This document shows positions 48,801 to 59,389 of a DNA stretch of 64,000 nt, one piece after another. How positions within the stretch are numbered: the stretch's first letter is position 1; the number at the start of each line of letters is the position of its first letter. The notes beneath the pieces were generated by a model. It did no database searches. It saw only the letters and a list, made by a program, of their open reading frames with translations, and had not been told where the DNA came from. This stretch comes from Smallanthus sonchifolius. Its lineage: Eukaryota > Streptophyta > Magnoliopsida > Asterales > Asteraceae. The DNA is taken from positions 15,897,001 to 15,961,000 of the forward strand of contig CM042020.1 in NCBI GenBank assembly GCA_023525975.1, given 5' to 3'. The position numbers and the translations under genes were made by a program.

Positions 48801-50466
48801 CTATTTGTACGGGGTTAAATGCACCATCTACTCCGATCACAAGAGCCTGAAGTACTTCTTCGAGCAGAAGGAATTAAACATGAGACAAAGAAGGTGGTTG
48901 GAACTACTAAAAGACTACGATTGCGAAATATTATACCACCCAGGCAAGGCAAATGTAGTGGCTGACGCCTTAAGCAGGAAGGAAGAGTCGACACCTATTA
49001 GAATCAAGGCGTGTCAGTTGATTATAACACCAGATTTAATGAATGAAATAGTAAAGGCACAAGGTGAAGCACTGTTAGAGAGAAATGTGAAACGCGAAAG
49101 AATAGTTGGACAACAGGGTAACCTGGAAACCAATACGTACGGTGTACGAACTCGTTTTGGCCGGATGTGGATACCTAAGATTGGTGAACTTAGGGCCAAA
49201 ATCCTTGACGAGGCCCATAAGTCTCGCTACTCTATTCACCCCGGGACAAACAAAATGTATCAAGACTTGAAGAAAGAATACTGGTGGCCTGGCATGAAGA
49301 ATGATGTGACAGAATACGTGAGCAAGTGCCTAACGTGTTCTCTAGTTAAGGCCGAGCACCAAAAACCATGCGGTAAAATGCAATCTTTACCAATACCGGA
49401 ATGGAAGTGGGAAGAGATCACAATGGACTTCATTACCAAGCTACCGCGAACAGCTAAAGGCAATGATACCATTTGGGTGATCGTCGACCGCTTGACAAAG
49501 AGTGCTCACTTCTTGCCAATACGAGAAACTTCTTCTTCTGAAAAGCTAGCAGAAGTATTTATCAAGGAAATTGTGAGCAGACATGGTATGCCGCTGTCGA
49601 TTGTGTCTGACAGGGATACTAGATTCACGTCAAGGTTTTGGAAGAAATTCAATGAAGCAATGGGCACTAGACTGAACATCAGCACCGCTTACCACCCCCA
49701 AACCGATGGACAATCGGAAAGGACCATTCAGACCTTGGAGGACATGCTCCGGGCCTGTATCATTGACTTCGGTGGGAGTTGGGACAGCCATCTACCATTG
49801 GCAGAATTTTCATATAACAACAGCTATCACTCGACTATTGGCATGCCTCCATTTGAAATGTTGTATGGGAGGAAATGTAGGACCCCGGTTTGTTGGGGGG
49901 AAATTGGACAGAAGGATTTTGCAAGTCTCGAAGTGGTCAAAGCTACTTCTGAGAAATTTGATCAAATCAAGGCTCGTATGAAAGCCGCAAAAGACAGACA
50001 GAAATCATACGCGGATAAGAGAAGGAGGGATTTAGAGTTTCAAGTAGGGGACATGGTACTGTTGAAAGTATCACCATGGAAAGGAATCATTCGGTTCAGA
50101 AAGCGTGGCAAACTAAGTCCAAGGTTTGTCGGACCTTTCAAGATTGTAGCAAGAGTGGGTCAAGTTGCTTACAGACTCGACCTACCCGTCGAGCTTAGTG
50201 GAATACACCCTACATTCCACATATCGCACTTACGCAAGTGCCTCGCTGACGATACGGCTCACATACCTTATGACGAAATCGAAGTGGATAACAGCTTGAA
50301 CTATGTAGAAGAACCAATAGCTATTCTTGACAGAGCCGAGAAACGATTACGCAATAAGTCGATCCCTTTAGTCAAAATACAATGGAAACACAGAAAGGGG
50401 TCCGAGGCTACTTGGGAGAAAGAAGACGAGATGAAGGAACTGTATCCCCAGTTGTTTAACGTATAA
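45898..50466 (+). CDS. Chromovirus gag-pol polyprotein, intact, 1522 aa
   Basis: Single uninterrupted frame from ATG at 45898. Domains with approximate residues: gag capsid (120-300); three CCHC-type knuckles at 331 (CTKCGKQHRGEC), 349 (CFKCGRPGHYSKDC) and 368 (CQNCGWYGHATKDC); protease with LFDSGAS (catalytic Asp 435); reverse transcriptase with FIDD (Asp 771, 772); RNase H beginning VYSDAS (Asp 918); integrase zinc finger H1114...C1144/C1147. The integrase DDE triad is Asp 1177, Asp 1238, Glu 1274, with the expected 35 residues between the last two. Next come a GPF motif (RFVGPFKIV) and a C-terminal chromodomain from about 1470 (EEPIAILDRAEKRL ... EATWEKEDE). The chromodomain and domain order place it among chromoviruses, probably the Tekay/Del clade. 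All visible catalytic residues are kept. Confidence 0.97.
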   Translation: MAGGGRTGPRGGRPGRRGRPPLNPRFEEEESVHAEHTESVHETEVTPIMNDSPGPIQLEPEVRDAIAREVVLTLKKVLPDLLSEAIKKSKEEDEGDNEEKVYDSDGDEIKIGSRNRGCTYKGFKDGDPPKFDGSKDSVATLEWIERMSAVINISECRPDQAVKYVAHSFTNEALGWWRNIQRTKSPNALARMTWEELKKLVIQKFCPQNEIDRVENEFLNLKAGNKTHRQYTSRFNELAQLVPHLVETEERLIKYYVKGLPQKVRVHVKANLPSTFESVVNLSGIVYDDYANEDPVPEAPKRKWENSSKGTGRRNVTAEAKKPRNDEYEICTKCGKQHRGECLAGSTMCFKCGRPGHYSKDCTKGIKCQNCGWYGHATKDCRKTGQSGSGKEKEKEQPKARTRAYALTEEEARGNPDVVSGTFLVNDEHAAILFDSGASKSFISTAFSRKLDCTITSLIRAFSVQTAIGKNSVVIQVTDDCMVEIEGHKFPSKLYLLTLGGFDVVLGMDWLAANEAQIICKRKMIHLKATDGSPITVYGDWNSTMPNVISMIKAESYMRRGCEAYLAYVIDDRMKTKELKDVPVVCNFPEVFPEDLPGLPLDREIEFQIDLLPGAEPVAKAPYRLAPSEMKELMSQLEELTEKGFIRPSISPWGAPVLFVKKKDGSMRMCIDYRELNKRTVKNKYPLPRIDDLFDQLQGASWFSKIDLRSGYHQLKVREEDVPKTAFRTRYGHYEFLVMSFGLTNAPAAFMDLMNRVCRPMLDRSVIVFIDDILIYSKNEGDHHCHLREVLEVLKQEKLYAKFSKCAFWLREVQFLGHVINPGGIMVDPAKIETVKEWNIPKTPTEIRSFLGLAGYYRRFIQDFSRIASPLTKLTRKEVKYEWGPSQNNAFEELKTRLTQAPILTLPEGNEDLVVYSDASGQGLGCVLMQRGKVIAYASRQLKIHEVNYPTHDLELAAVVFALKIWRHYLYGVKCTIYSDHKSLKYFFEQKELNMRQRRWLELLKDYDCEILYHPGKANVVADALSRKEESTPIRIKACQLIITPDLMNEIVKAQGEALLERNVKRERIVGQQGNLETNTYGVRTRFGRMWIPKIGELRAKILDEAHKSRYSIHPGTNKMYQDLKKEYWWPGMKNDVTEYVSKCLTCSLVKAEHQKPCGKMQSLPIPEWKWEEITMDFITKLPRTAKGNDTIWVIVDRLTKSAHFLPIRETSSSEKLAEVFIKEIVSRHGMPLSIVSDRDTRFTSRFWKKFNEAMGTRLNISTAYHPQTDGQSERTIQTLEDMLRACIIDFGGSWDSHLPLAEFSYNNSYHSTIGMPPFEMLYGRKCRTPVCWGEIGQKDFASLEVVKATSEKFDQIKARMKAAKDRQKSYADKRRRDLEFQVGDMVLLKVSPWKGIIRFRKRGKLSPRFVGPFKIVARVGQVAYRLDLPVELSGIHPTFHISHLRKCLADDTAHIPYDEIEVDNSLNYVEEPIAILDRAEKRLRNKSIPLVKIQWKHRKGSEATWEKEDEMKELYPQLFNV

Positions 50467-50490
50467 CAGGTTTCGAGGACGAAACCTCAT

Positions 50491-50505
50491 TAAGGAGGGT
50501 AGACT
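50491..50505 (+). other. Polypurine tract
   Basis: TAAGGAGGGTAGACT ends exactly where the 3' LTR starts. It is the expected plus-strand primer. Confidence 0.85.
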
Positions 50506-52579
50506 TGTAACATCCCAAATAATGACAAGACAAATAGAAAAGGGAAATAAAGTGGGCTTGGCCAAAATTTCGGCCCATGGGCCGAAAAGAAAAGGGGGAA
50601 ACCCCATTACAAAACAGCAGCTTCAACCCAAACCCCTCTCATTTCATCTTCCTGCGCAAGAACACTAGAGAGAGAGAGAGAGAGCGATCGGCTTGTGAAG
50701 AAAACCGCAAGGAGAAGACTCAAGGGCTCGGGAATCATCCGTCTCCACCATTTCAACGCAAAGCAACAGAAATCGGGCCTGTTGAGGTAAGCATCGCCTC
50801 TGATTCTGAGTCTTTGCATGTCTCGGGTTTAAATCAAATAAAGATACGATTTTTGCATACGAAACTTGAAACAAATCACGTATTTGAACTCAAGAACGAT
50901 AAAGGAAGGTGTTTAACGTAAAATGCTCAAGGTTTAATCGATTTGAAATAAGTTGGCTGGAGCAAGGTTCTGGTCAGGGAAGATGCAGACCCATGACTCG
51001 AAACTATAGTTTCGATACATACAGACCCGTCGAAACTACTCTAGTTTCGATAGTCATGTTTGACTCGAAACTATCTAGTTTCGATAGCAGCCAATGACTC
51101 GAAACTACCATAGTTTCGATAAGAACTCAGGACTCGAAACTACCTAGTTTCGAGTGTCACCTTGAACCTAAACTACTAAGATTTTTCATAAGTTAATGAC
51201 TCGAAACTACCATAGTTTCGATAGGATCTCATGACTCGAAACTACCTAGTTTCGATAGAAGGATTATGACTCGAAACTACCTAGTTTCGAGTGTAAGACC
51301 ATAGCTCGAAACTACCATAGTTTCGATGCGACCCACCTCCCGAAACTACTAAGTTCAAGAACAGTAATGTCTAGTGTCATTTAGGAGCCCTACCTTATAT
51401 GTATGACTTTATTATACAGATTGTGGGTGACCTTAGTGACATTTCGAAACCAGCTATTATACTTCAGGGACCCGCCTATCAGGTGAGTTCTATGTGCCCC
51501 TTCTATGTTATGTGCAAATGTTTTCAAATGTTTTGGGGCTGAGATGTATACACTAAGTGAATAAATGTTATGAATGCCAATGTGATCATATGTGATACTT
51601 ATATACATATGAATGTTAATATGATCATACGTAAAATAATGATGAACAAGAATGAAACGAATGTATACAAAGAATGAATGAACGAACGACATAACGAAAA
51701 AGAAAAGAAAATCTTGCTTTATATTTTATATATTGCTTGTTACGAATGCATGTAAATGTATGGACGCTTCGATGATAACGGCTACTTCGGTAGACGGACG
51801 ACCTCGTGACTATTTTGCAACCGGGACAAACACGTTCCTTCATTAGCTAGGACGTGTGAAAGGCACTAATGGACGGTCGAAGCAATTGCCTTATCAATGA
51901 TAAGTAGAACGGTTGCATATATAATAGTTCACGTGGGAAACGGATGCCTTAGGGCAGACGGGCGAATATGACGGACTACGACGGTAGTACGGTTAAGACG
52001 GACGGCCGAAGGTTTGCCGGACGGTATAGCATAACAGATGGCCGAAGGTTTGCCGGATGTTGTGGAGGACGGACTACGACGGTAGGACGGGCGTATTGTC
52101 TTCGTGACTTACGCATAAATGAATGTTGGCTGATCACTCTTATGAGTATGACCAATAAATGTTAATGAAAGTAAAGGTGAATGCATATTTATGTGCTCAC
52201 ATACGAATGATAAAAGAAAGCAAAGGATATGTAAATGTGTGTTTATATTTATATATTTATACGTAAGTATTTATAAATGAATAATGTTCATACCTAAATG
52301 TTTTTAACTAGAACTCACCAGCGTTAGCTGACTTTTAGTATACATTTCAGGTAAAAAGAAGAAAGGTCGTGCATTGGAGTGAAGGCTATCCCGATCAAGG
52401 GCTGACATCCCATCCACTTTAATTTTTGTTAAAGCAATGTGTTATGCTTAAATGATTAAGACTTCCGCTGTTTTGATTATGTAATTGAATGATGAATGTT
52501 TTAAATTTAAGTTCAGTATTTATGACTATGTTTATGAGTAAATCCAACAAGTGAGGTCACCCGGGAAAGGGGCCTTACA
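50506..52579 (+). repeat. 3' LTR of the intact chromovirus (2074 bp)
   Basis: Near-identical to 43470-45543. It repeats the palindrome array, paired boxes and acceptor-like site at +7036. Confidence 0.96.
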
Positions 52580-52906
52580 TTTAAATACTTGTAACTTTGC
52601 AAGTACGAGGTTAGATGGTATTTAGGTGTATGACCTTTTTTTAACGGCTAACACCTAGACCTGTGAAGGGTACTGGCAAAATTCCCCTAGTCAGGACCCC
52701 TTGTCAGGATTCGAACCCATGACCTCCACAGAAGGAAACTCTTTACAGAAAACCCCCTGACCATAAGCTTGATGGCATTTCGGTACATGACCTAGTAGTC
52801 TAATTGTATTGTGTTTGTTCTTCATAAAAGTGTTGTGAGTTCAAATCTTTGCAAATGCAAGGTTAAGATATATTTAGGCTTAAAAAGGTTGTTCAAAAAA
52901 TAAAAA
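52580..52906. mobile_element. SINE-like sequences (split copy, inverted copy, intact-looking copy)
   Basis: 52585-52650 completes the SINE-like copy split by the chromovirus. On the minus strand around 52721-52695 is GTCATGGGTTCGAATCCTG, an excellent tRNA B-box. On the plus strand, 52785-52895 has an A-box-like TAGTCTAATTGTATTG and a B-box-like GAGTTCAAATC. None folds as a complete tRNA, so SINE-type remnants are the best reading. Confidence 0.5.
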
Positions 52907-53239
52907 GAGTTAAATACGGTTTTAATCCTTGTGGTTTGCTTAAAATAACCCTTTTAATCCAAAAGCTCTAATATGGTGTTTTTTTTAGTCCAATAGTTTT
53001 ATTTTTGTTTCAATTAACTCCATGTGTCTAACAATGTTTAATTAGTCTGTTAGATATTATATCAAAAGACCATAATACCCTTATAAAAAACTAATAAATA
53101 AGAAATACTCTAATTTATATATACATATAATAAAAAAATCTAACATGTACACACACTCTCTTTATACATTTATACACACACTCTCTCCAGCTTTTTCATC
53201 TCCTGTAAAAGCATGTTTTAGTAACTATAGATTAAATTA

Positions 53240-53402
53240 TATGTATCCGTGTACTTAGCTAGTACGTAGGAGGGTGTTCCTGAGTACTTAGCTTGTACAT
53301 CAGATTGGTGCTACGTACTTAGTAAGTACGCAAGGCTTTTTCCCTGCGTACTTATCAAGTACGCACGGCCAATACCCTACGTACTTAGCCAAGTACGCAA
53401 GT
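53240..53402 (+). repeat. Palindromes in the left LTR (GCGTACTT-n-AAGTACGC)
   Basis: GCGTACTT-ATC-AAGTACGC and GCGTACTT-AGCC-AAGTACGC have 8-bp arms. A third, GTACTTAGTAAGTAC, has 6-bp arms. They end just upstream of the TATA box. The right LTR repeats them at 55722-55884. Confidence 0.9.
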
Positions 53403-53416
53403 ATTGTTTCAGCCCC

Positions 53417-53423
53417 TATAAAT
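53417..53423 (+). promoter_or_regulatory. TATA box of the non-coding LTR element
   Basis: CCCTATAAATTG right after the last palindrome. The second copy is at 55899-55905. Confidence 0.6.
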
Positions 53424-56180
53424 TGAAGACTTGTCTTCATTTGTAGGTGGAACTTCTGGAACAAGGTTGAGAGGTGTCTGGGCGGGATAAGCTCTCCCGC
53501 CCCTGGACCGTCAGCGTAGATGAGAGATGTGTACTTCTTCGGTATGTAATGTGAGATGACTTTGTTGTTATGTATCGTTTGATTCTACTGCCTTTTATCT
53601 TTGTTTTTTCTCTATCTCGTTTCTTTGTACCCACATGAATCGACGATCAGATCATTGTTTTTCCGCTACTCGACGAGGCTCCAGGGACCTACAACTGGTA
53701 TCAGAGCCTCGGTGTTCGTTGATTTGTGTTCCAGATTCAAGTTTTTAGGGTTTTTAGCAGATCTGAGTTCATACGAGTTCGTACCTTTTTCAGACCAAAA
53801 ATCCTTAAATTTGTCTTTGTTATCGCTTCATTTGGTGTTTGGAAGGCTGAGGGTTTGTTAGATGATGATTTCTAAGCTTTTGGAAGCATCAATTTCTCAG
53901 ATCCAACACTTTTCGAGCATTCTCCTTAAGATCAGTCAAGAACGCTATTGTACTGAATAAGTACGCAGAATCACCTTTTCTACGTACTTACTAAGTACGC
54001 ATGAGGAGTTGACCTGCTTACTTACTAAGTACGCATGTGTATTTGGCTGTGCGAACTTATCAAGTACGCATGAATATTTGGTTGTGTGAACTTACTAAGT
54101 ACGCATGAACTATCATTTGGGATTAAAAAAAAGTTTTTTGGCGGGAAAACCTTTCTTGGCCAAAATTTTGACGGATCGTTTGTACTCTTGTTTCGGGCCA
54201 TTTTTTAGATGATATCAGTTTTGGTTTTTCGGGACCGAAATTTGTATTTGATGTAGCTTGGCGAAACAAAGACGAGATTTTTCTTGGATGATACTAATTG
54301 CCATACATTGTTTAAGTGTTCAAACCTGAAAATGTGAGCTACGAGTATCCGGGATACTTCTTTAATAGGGAATGAATGCTGAATCAAGTTGAGCAACTGG
54401 GTCGTCATCAGCTAAAGGTCTCATTTTATTTGTGAAGATGTTGCTGCTTTGGGTCTTTGCAAAAATAATCATATTGTTTAGGTATTCAAACCTGAATATG
54501 TGGGCTACGAGTATCTATGATACTTCTTTAATAGGGGATGAATACCGAAACAACTTGAACCCAAGGTTTTGCTGTTTTGGATCTTTGCAAAGAAATAAAA
54601 GAATAAAATCCTAGATTTGACTAGTTGTGGTTTTGAAGATTTGAGTGAAGCGGTGATGAAGCTGGTCATAGTTTACAGAGAAATGAGGGGGATAAAAATC
54701 TAAAAGTATTCATGGGACATTAAAGAGGTGGTGGAAAAGCCGTTGGTACTTCCTATATATATACCTCTTTGACGTAACATGGATCTCAACTATGATTTCT
54801 CGTGTAAACTATATTTTTCGTGCTCTTTGGTCAAGACTGTGTTCAAGATTTGATGTGATTTAGTTATGATTAGATTTCTCATTTGGGATCTACGCGAAAT
54901 GCCAGATAGACAACCTTGTTATGGAACTTCACCGTGGTGAATGTATACAGATTAGGAGGTGTAAACCAGGAATGAAGATCTAATTGAAGAATGTTGGACT
55001 TTGGATACAGGATGATCACTAATGAGCATGATTTTGTGTTAAATTCTGTCAAGTGTTTTCAAGATGAAGCTGGATCTCCGCTAGATTATTAGTTGAAGAT
55101 GGAACCTTTACCATTTGCCGACAGGATAGGAAACGTTCCCTTATTTCTGGTCTAGTCGAGAGGAGCTTAAACTGAAAGGGGAAATTGGAAATGAACATCT
55201 TCGGGAATTTGGTTGACTCGTGAAGATACAGGATAGAGTTGGACACATCTGGTGTGAAGACTGGAGTTTATCTTACTGGAATTCCTATGGGAGCTGATTA
55301 GTTTGATGCAGGTTATTGAAAATTCAAACTCTCTATCATATGCCAGCTGATTTGGAGGAATTCTAAGTCAGGGTGGAGGAAGCTATTGCTGAGAGGATGA
55401 ACTACAATGAGTTGTGTTGGGTTAGTTGGTTCTTATTGAAGCACTTGGTTTGGTCTACAATGAAAGCTACAGTTAAGAGGGAGTCGGGTTTGTTAGATCA
55501 CTCGGCAACTGAAGAATGAAGTTTGAAGATTTGAAGATCTCAAGTGGAATGCCAAAAGATCAAGTCTCGCCAGAAGACACTTGATGTCATTAGTTTAGAG
55601 GGAGTCTGTTAGTACATTCTTTGTAAACTGATGATTGTCAGTGTTAGAGATAGATAGAATTTGATGCTATAGTTAAGAGGGAGTCTGTAGAAGCATGATT
55701 TAGTAACTATAGATTAAATTCTATGTATCAGTGTACTTCGCTAGTACGTAGGAGGGTGTTCCTGAGTACTTAGCTTGTACATCATATTGGTGTTACGTAC
55801 TTAGTAAGTACGCAAGGCTTTTGCCCTGCGTACTTATCAAGTACGCACGGCCAATACCCTGCGTACTTAGCCAAGTACGCAGGTATTGTTTCAGCCCCTA
55901 TAAATTGAAGACTTGTCTTCATTTGTAGGTGGAACTTCTGGAACAAGGTTGAGAGGTGTCCGGGCGGGATGAGCTCTCCCGCCCTTGGACCGTGAGCGTA
56001 GATGAGAGATGTGTACTTCTTCGGTATGTAATGTGAGATAACTTCGTTGTTACGTATCGTTTGATTCTACTGTCTTTTATCTTTGGTTTTTCTCTGTCTC
56101 GTTTCTTTGTTCCCACACGAATCGACGATCAGATTGTTGTTTTTCCGCTGCTCGATGAGGCTCCAGGGACCTACATCTCC

Positions 56181-57270
56181 AGAATCCCTTCTTCATCCCT
56201 TGCGATGTGTTCCAGAGTCCTTTTAAAAGAGAGAAGTGAAAGGAAGTATAAGTAAACTGAAAAAGATTTGTGTTTCCGAGTTTTTTAATAGAAGGAAGTG
56301 GAAAGAAACTCAAAAAATTTGTGTTACCGAGTTTTTTAATTGAAGGAAATGGAAAGAAAAGAATGTAAGATTTTTAATAATCTTCCGTCCCAACTCTACT
56401 TCCAAATTGGAAGGAAGTGGAAAGAAAGGAAAGGAAACGCATAAAATCTCTAGTTTCTTTTCATTTCCTTCGAACTCTGGGACACGAAACTACATTATAT
56501 CTTTCTCTTTCCTTCCCTTTCTTTTCTCTCCTTAATTCCATTCTTTTTCTTCCCCTCCCTATATTTTCTCTCCTTAATTCCATTTCTCTTCTTTTCTCTC
56601 CTTTATTAAACTCGGGAACACAACATTCATCTTCCAAAAATCTAACCTATACACACACACTCTCTCTTTCTCTCTCCGCCGCCAAGATGAACTCGGTGAA
56701 AGAAATCAAATACACACCGCCAAACTTCAACAGAACGAGTGGTGATGCCGGTTTAGTTTCAGCGATGAATGTCGTAGGTTCCCCCCAAATCGAAAACTAA
56801 GGGTTGGGGTCAGCGGACCTGGTGGTTAGAGGGTGTAGGCAGGATATGGAGATGGTTTGTGGTGGTGTTGGTGCCCCTCTCTAAGAAAACCGATCATGTT
56901 GGCATCATTTCAATTGCCTCCACCATCGGCGGTGGTGGTCGTGGAACAACTGAGTTCTAAGAATCTTGATGAAAACGATGGTTAAACGGTCTGGAGATGG
57001 TGTGGGTTGATCGAAGTTAAAACCTTATGGGTAGCTATTTCGTTTTTTTTTTGTTGAATCATTTTGAATGAAACCAAATATTTACAAGTGGAATGATAGA
57101 GGAAATGGTTAGTTGCAGAACTAGATCTACATATGTGTATGCATTTGTTGCCATTAAAGTAAAAAAAAAACTTTTTTTTGAAATCTTGGTTCATTAGTGC
57201 ATCTTTTTTTTTCTTTTTCTTTTTATTTTTTTATTTTGGATTTATTGTGGTGGTTTGGACAACGATGGGA
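56181..57270. other. MULE core with gene-like, possibly captured sequence
   Basis: Three imperfect repeats of a GAAGGAAGTGGAAAGAAA... GTTTTTTAAT unit lie at 56230-56425. They are followed by a CT-rich leader and an ATG at 56687 (MNSVKEIKYTPPNFNRTSGD), open for 37 codons. This looks like the 5' end of a plant gene, but I do not recognise the protein and there is no continuing exon. Confidence 0.4.
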
Positions 57271-59040
57271 TGTGCTTAGTCCTGGATTTGGTTAGATGTC
57301 ACTTATTGGGTTTACTCACCAACACATAGCTCATAAACGTAAGACATTCAACACGTTGCTGCGGGAACGATTTAAACTTTAACATACACAGCAGAATACT
57401 TAACATGTCTAAAACATACTTGTTAGTTACAATCTAAAACTTGTCTTTAAACAACGTAATCAAAAGAAACATAAACGGGATACCAGACACTAATCTTCGG
57501 GTAACTCTCTACGCCAAGCCAAGCATCCTAATCCATCAACAGCCACCTACACTTAACTGGTGTGCATACTAAAGTCAACAACGCTGAGTGAGTTCTAACG
57601 TTTACTTTAAATCAACTATTCTAAAGATTTACTAATACATACATACTGTCCATGAACCGACAATACCGCTTAACGCTAAGGGAAGGTTGTGTGGACCTCC
57701 GAGCAACCGCCGTCACCCATCCCATTTGTACAACCGTTAGCGAACCTAGAGGTTCTTACTAATGGGCTTAACCCATATCTGACATCTTGTACAAGTAACA
57801 TCTATCCACAAAGAACCTTAACAAGCTGGTACACATTCCCGAAGGAAAACTGTTTACTTTCTTTTCATAAAACTTTCTTTAACTTGTTCAAAACTTAACG
57901 TATAATATGTTTTTATTTATGTATATAAAATATAGTAAATGTTTGCCATAAAATATATTTGCTTTACAGAAAACATATATTGCACATGTATTACGCCTTT
58001 GTTTATGTATATGAAACTACAGTAAACGCTTGCCAATAATACAACTATACTTTACATAAATCATACGTTTGCCTCTTTTAAACATTTCTTTAAAACATAG
58101 CATTCGTCTCTGTCTATTAATATAAATATGTAATAAACACTTTACATTAAGTATGCACACCACCCCTAATGCAGGCAAAAAGGGGATTAGAACTCACCTG
58201 GTATCTTAGCTGGAACGTCTACTAAAATCTCACGAAATCTGAATAATCATGACAGTTCAACGCATATCAGACTTAACCCGACACTGAAACGGTTTCGCTA
58301 TTTCTGACTGGGCGAACTTAGGTTAAGTGTGCCTCCCATAAACCTAGCGAACTTAGTCGTTTCTCTAGATAGCATCTGGCGAACTTATCAAGCGAACATA
58401 CTAACTTCGCTTAATCATGGGCCAGCAAATCTACCAAGTTCGTTAAGATATGAACCCTAGCGAACTTAGCAAGTTCGCTCAATCCCTGTCCAACGAACTT
58501 GTCAAGTTGGCTTGCGGGCTTCTTCTTCCCCACATAAACCCTAGCGCTGCATGGACATGGCGGCTGAGTTTTAACTCGTCAAGACTAAAACTTTTTACGT
58601 TCAAAACAGTTGTTAGGCACCCTAGAGTATAAATCTATGGTTTGTTTTGCAATAACAATGTAAAAATCGTTACTTTCTTATCAAACTCGAAACCCACCAA
58701 AACCTGACTTGAAAACTGAGGTATTGGCTCGATGGCTTACCTTAACGAGTCCCTGGTTCGAGGATGGTGCTACTATCTTGCTCCTGTAGCTAATCCGACT
58801 CTAATCCGGGTCCGATCTCTTTCCCTCTCTCTACTTTCTCTCTCTAAAATTTGTGAAAATGAAGCAAATGATAGAAGTGGGGCTGAGATCAGGGTTTTAA
58901 GGGGCCCAATCTCCTCCCCTTTCGGCCCAAGCCTATCCAAAGCCTAAGGCTCAAGGCCCATTTCGTTCCTTTTATCATGTTTTCTCTTTTTATGTAAATC
59001 ACACGTACGATCTAGCGCGTTCGAAATACGGGATGTTACA
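57271..59040 (-). repeat. Solo chromovirus-like LTR (about 1770 bp), minus strand
   Basis: On the minus strand it begins TGTAACATCCCG at 59040. It carries the paired boxes (TAGAACTCACC at 58188-58198 and AGTGAGTTCTA at 57587-57597, plus strand). Palindromes such as AGCGAACTT-AGC-AAGTTCGCT (near 58452) lie at 58310-58515. The left border is placed by similarity in layout. The flanks (TGGGA, AGATG) do not give a clean duplication, so this end is uncertain. Confidence 0.65.
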
Positions 59041-59389
59041 AGATGGTAGAGACAGTAGAGGGAGAGTAGTTCATAAATCCTTTTTTTTATTTTTATTTTT
59101 TATTAACATGGGTTTTTTAGTCTTTTAGAAAAGTTAACAGAAAAAAACAAACGGTGTTAATCACTTCTTAATTGAGACGAAAAAAAAAATATTGGACTAA
59201 AAAATTCAAATTAAAACTATTAGTTTAAAATGGTTATTTTGATCAAACCATAGAAACAAAATCCGTATTTAACTCAAATAAAAAAATATAAAATTTATTA
59301 TTTAGATGTAAAAAATTGTTAAAAAAAATCAAATAATTGTCTAGTTATTTCATAAAAATGTTTCGTAAAAGATTTTGGCCCATGTGGTT

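Larger units (their letters stand above)
43470..52579 (+). mobile_element. Intact, very young Ty3/gypsy chromovirus (Tekay-like), 9.1 kb
   Basis: LTRs 43470-45543 and 50506-52579 are each 2074 bp. TSD TTTAA (43465-43469 and 52580-52584). PBS 45547-45558, gag-pol frame 45898-50466, polypurine tract 50491-50505. Comparing the two LTRs by eye I found one difference: ACGTTTCG at about 44404 versus ACATTTCG at about 51440, a CpG-type change. All parts needed for autonomous retrotransposition are present. Same family as the element at 30401-40667. Confidence 0.97.
53204..56175 (+). mobile_element. Non-coding LTR retroelement (3.0 kb), TSD TCTCC
   Basis: LTRs 53204-53693 and 55686-56175 are both 490 bp (TGTARAAGCATG ... 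GACCTACA). TSD TCTCC at 53199-53203 and 56176-56180. PBS TGGTATCAGAGC starts at 53696. A polypurine-like AAGAGGGAGTC precedes the second LTR. The 2.0-kb interior has no long open frame. It contains palindromes at 53975-54110 and an imperfect duplicated segment (CAAACCTGAAxATGTGxGCT near 54324 and 54489). The family is unknown; it must be mobilised in trans. Confidence 0.93.
52907..59275. mobile_element. Mutator-like (MULE-type) element with 9-bp TSD, containing two nested LTR insertions
   Basis: Terminal inverted repeats of roughly 150 bp: left GAGTTAAATACGGTTTTAAT, right (read inward) GAGTTAAATACGGATTTTGT. Both continue through a GTGGTTTG/ATGGTTTG, AAAATAACC, TTTTAGTCC series. Flanked by the 9-bp duplication AAATAAAAA (52898-52906 and 59276-59284), the size typical for Mutator. 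After removing the LTR element (53204-56175) and the solo LTR (57271-59040) the core is about 1.6 kb and has no transposase. It includes a gene-like region (56181-57270). Confidence 0.85.

Noticed and set aside
52695..52721. Perfect tRNA B-box (GGGTTCGAATCC) as a tRNA gene
   Set aside because: No matching acceptor stem, anticodon arm or A-box at the right distance; better explained as a SINE remnant.
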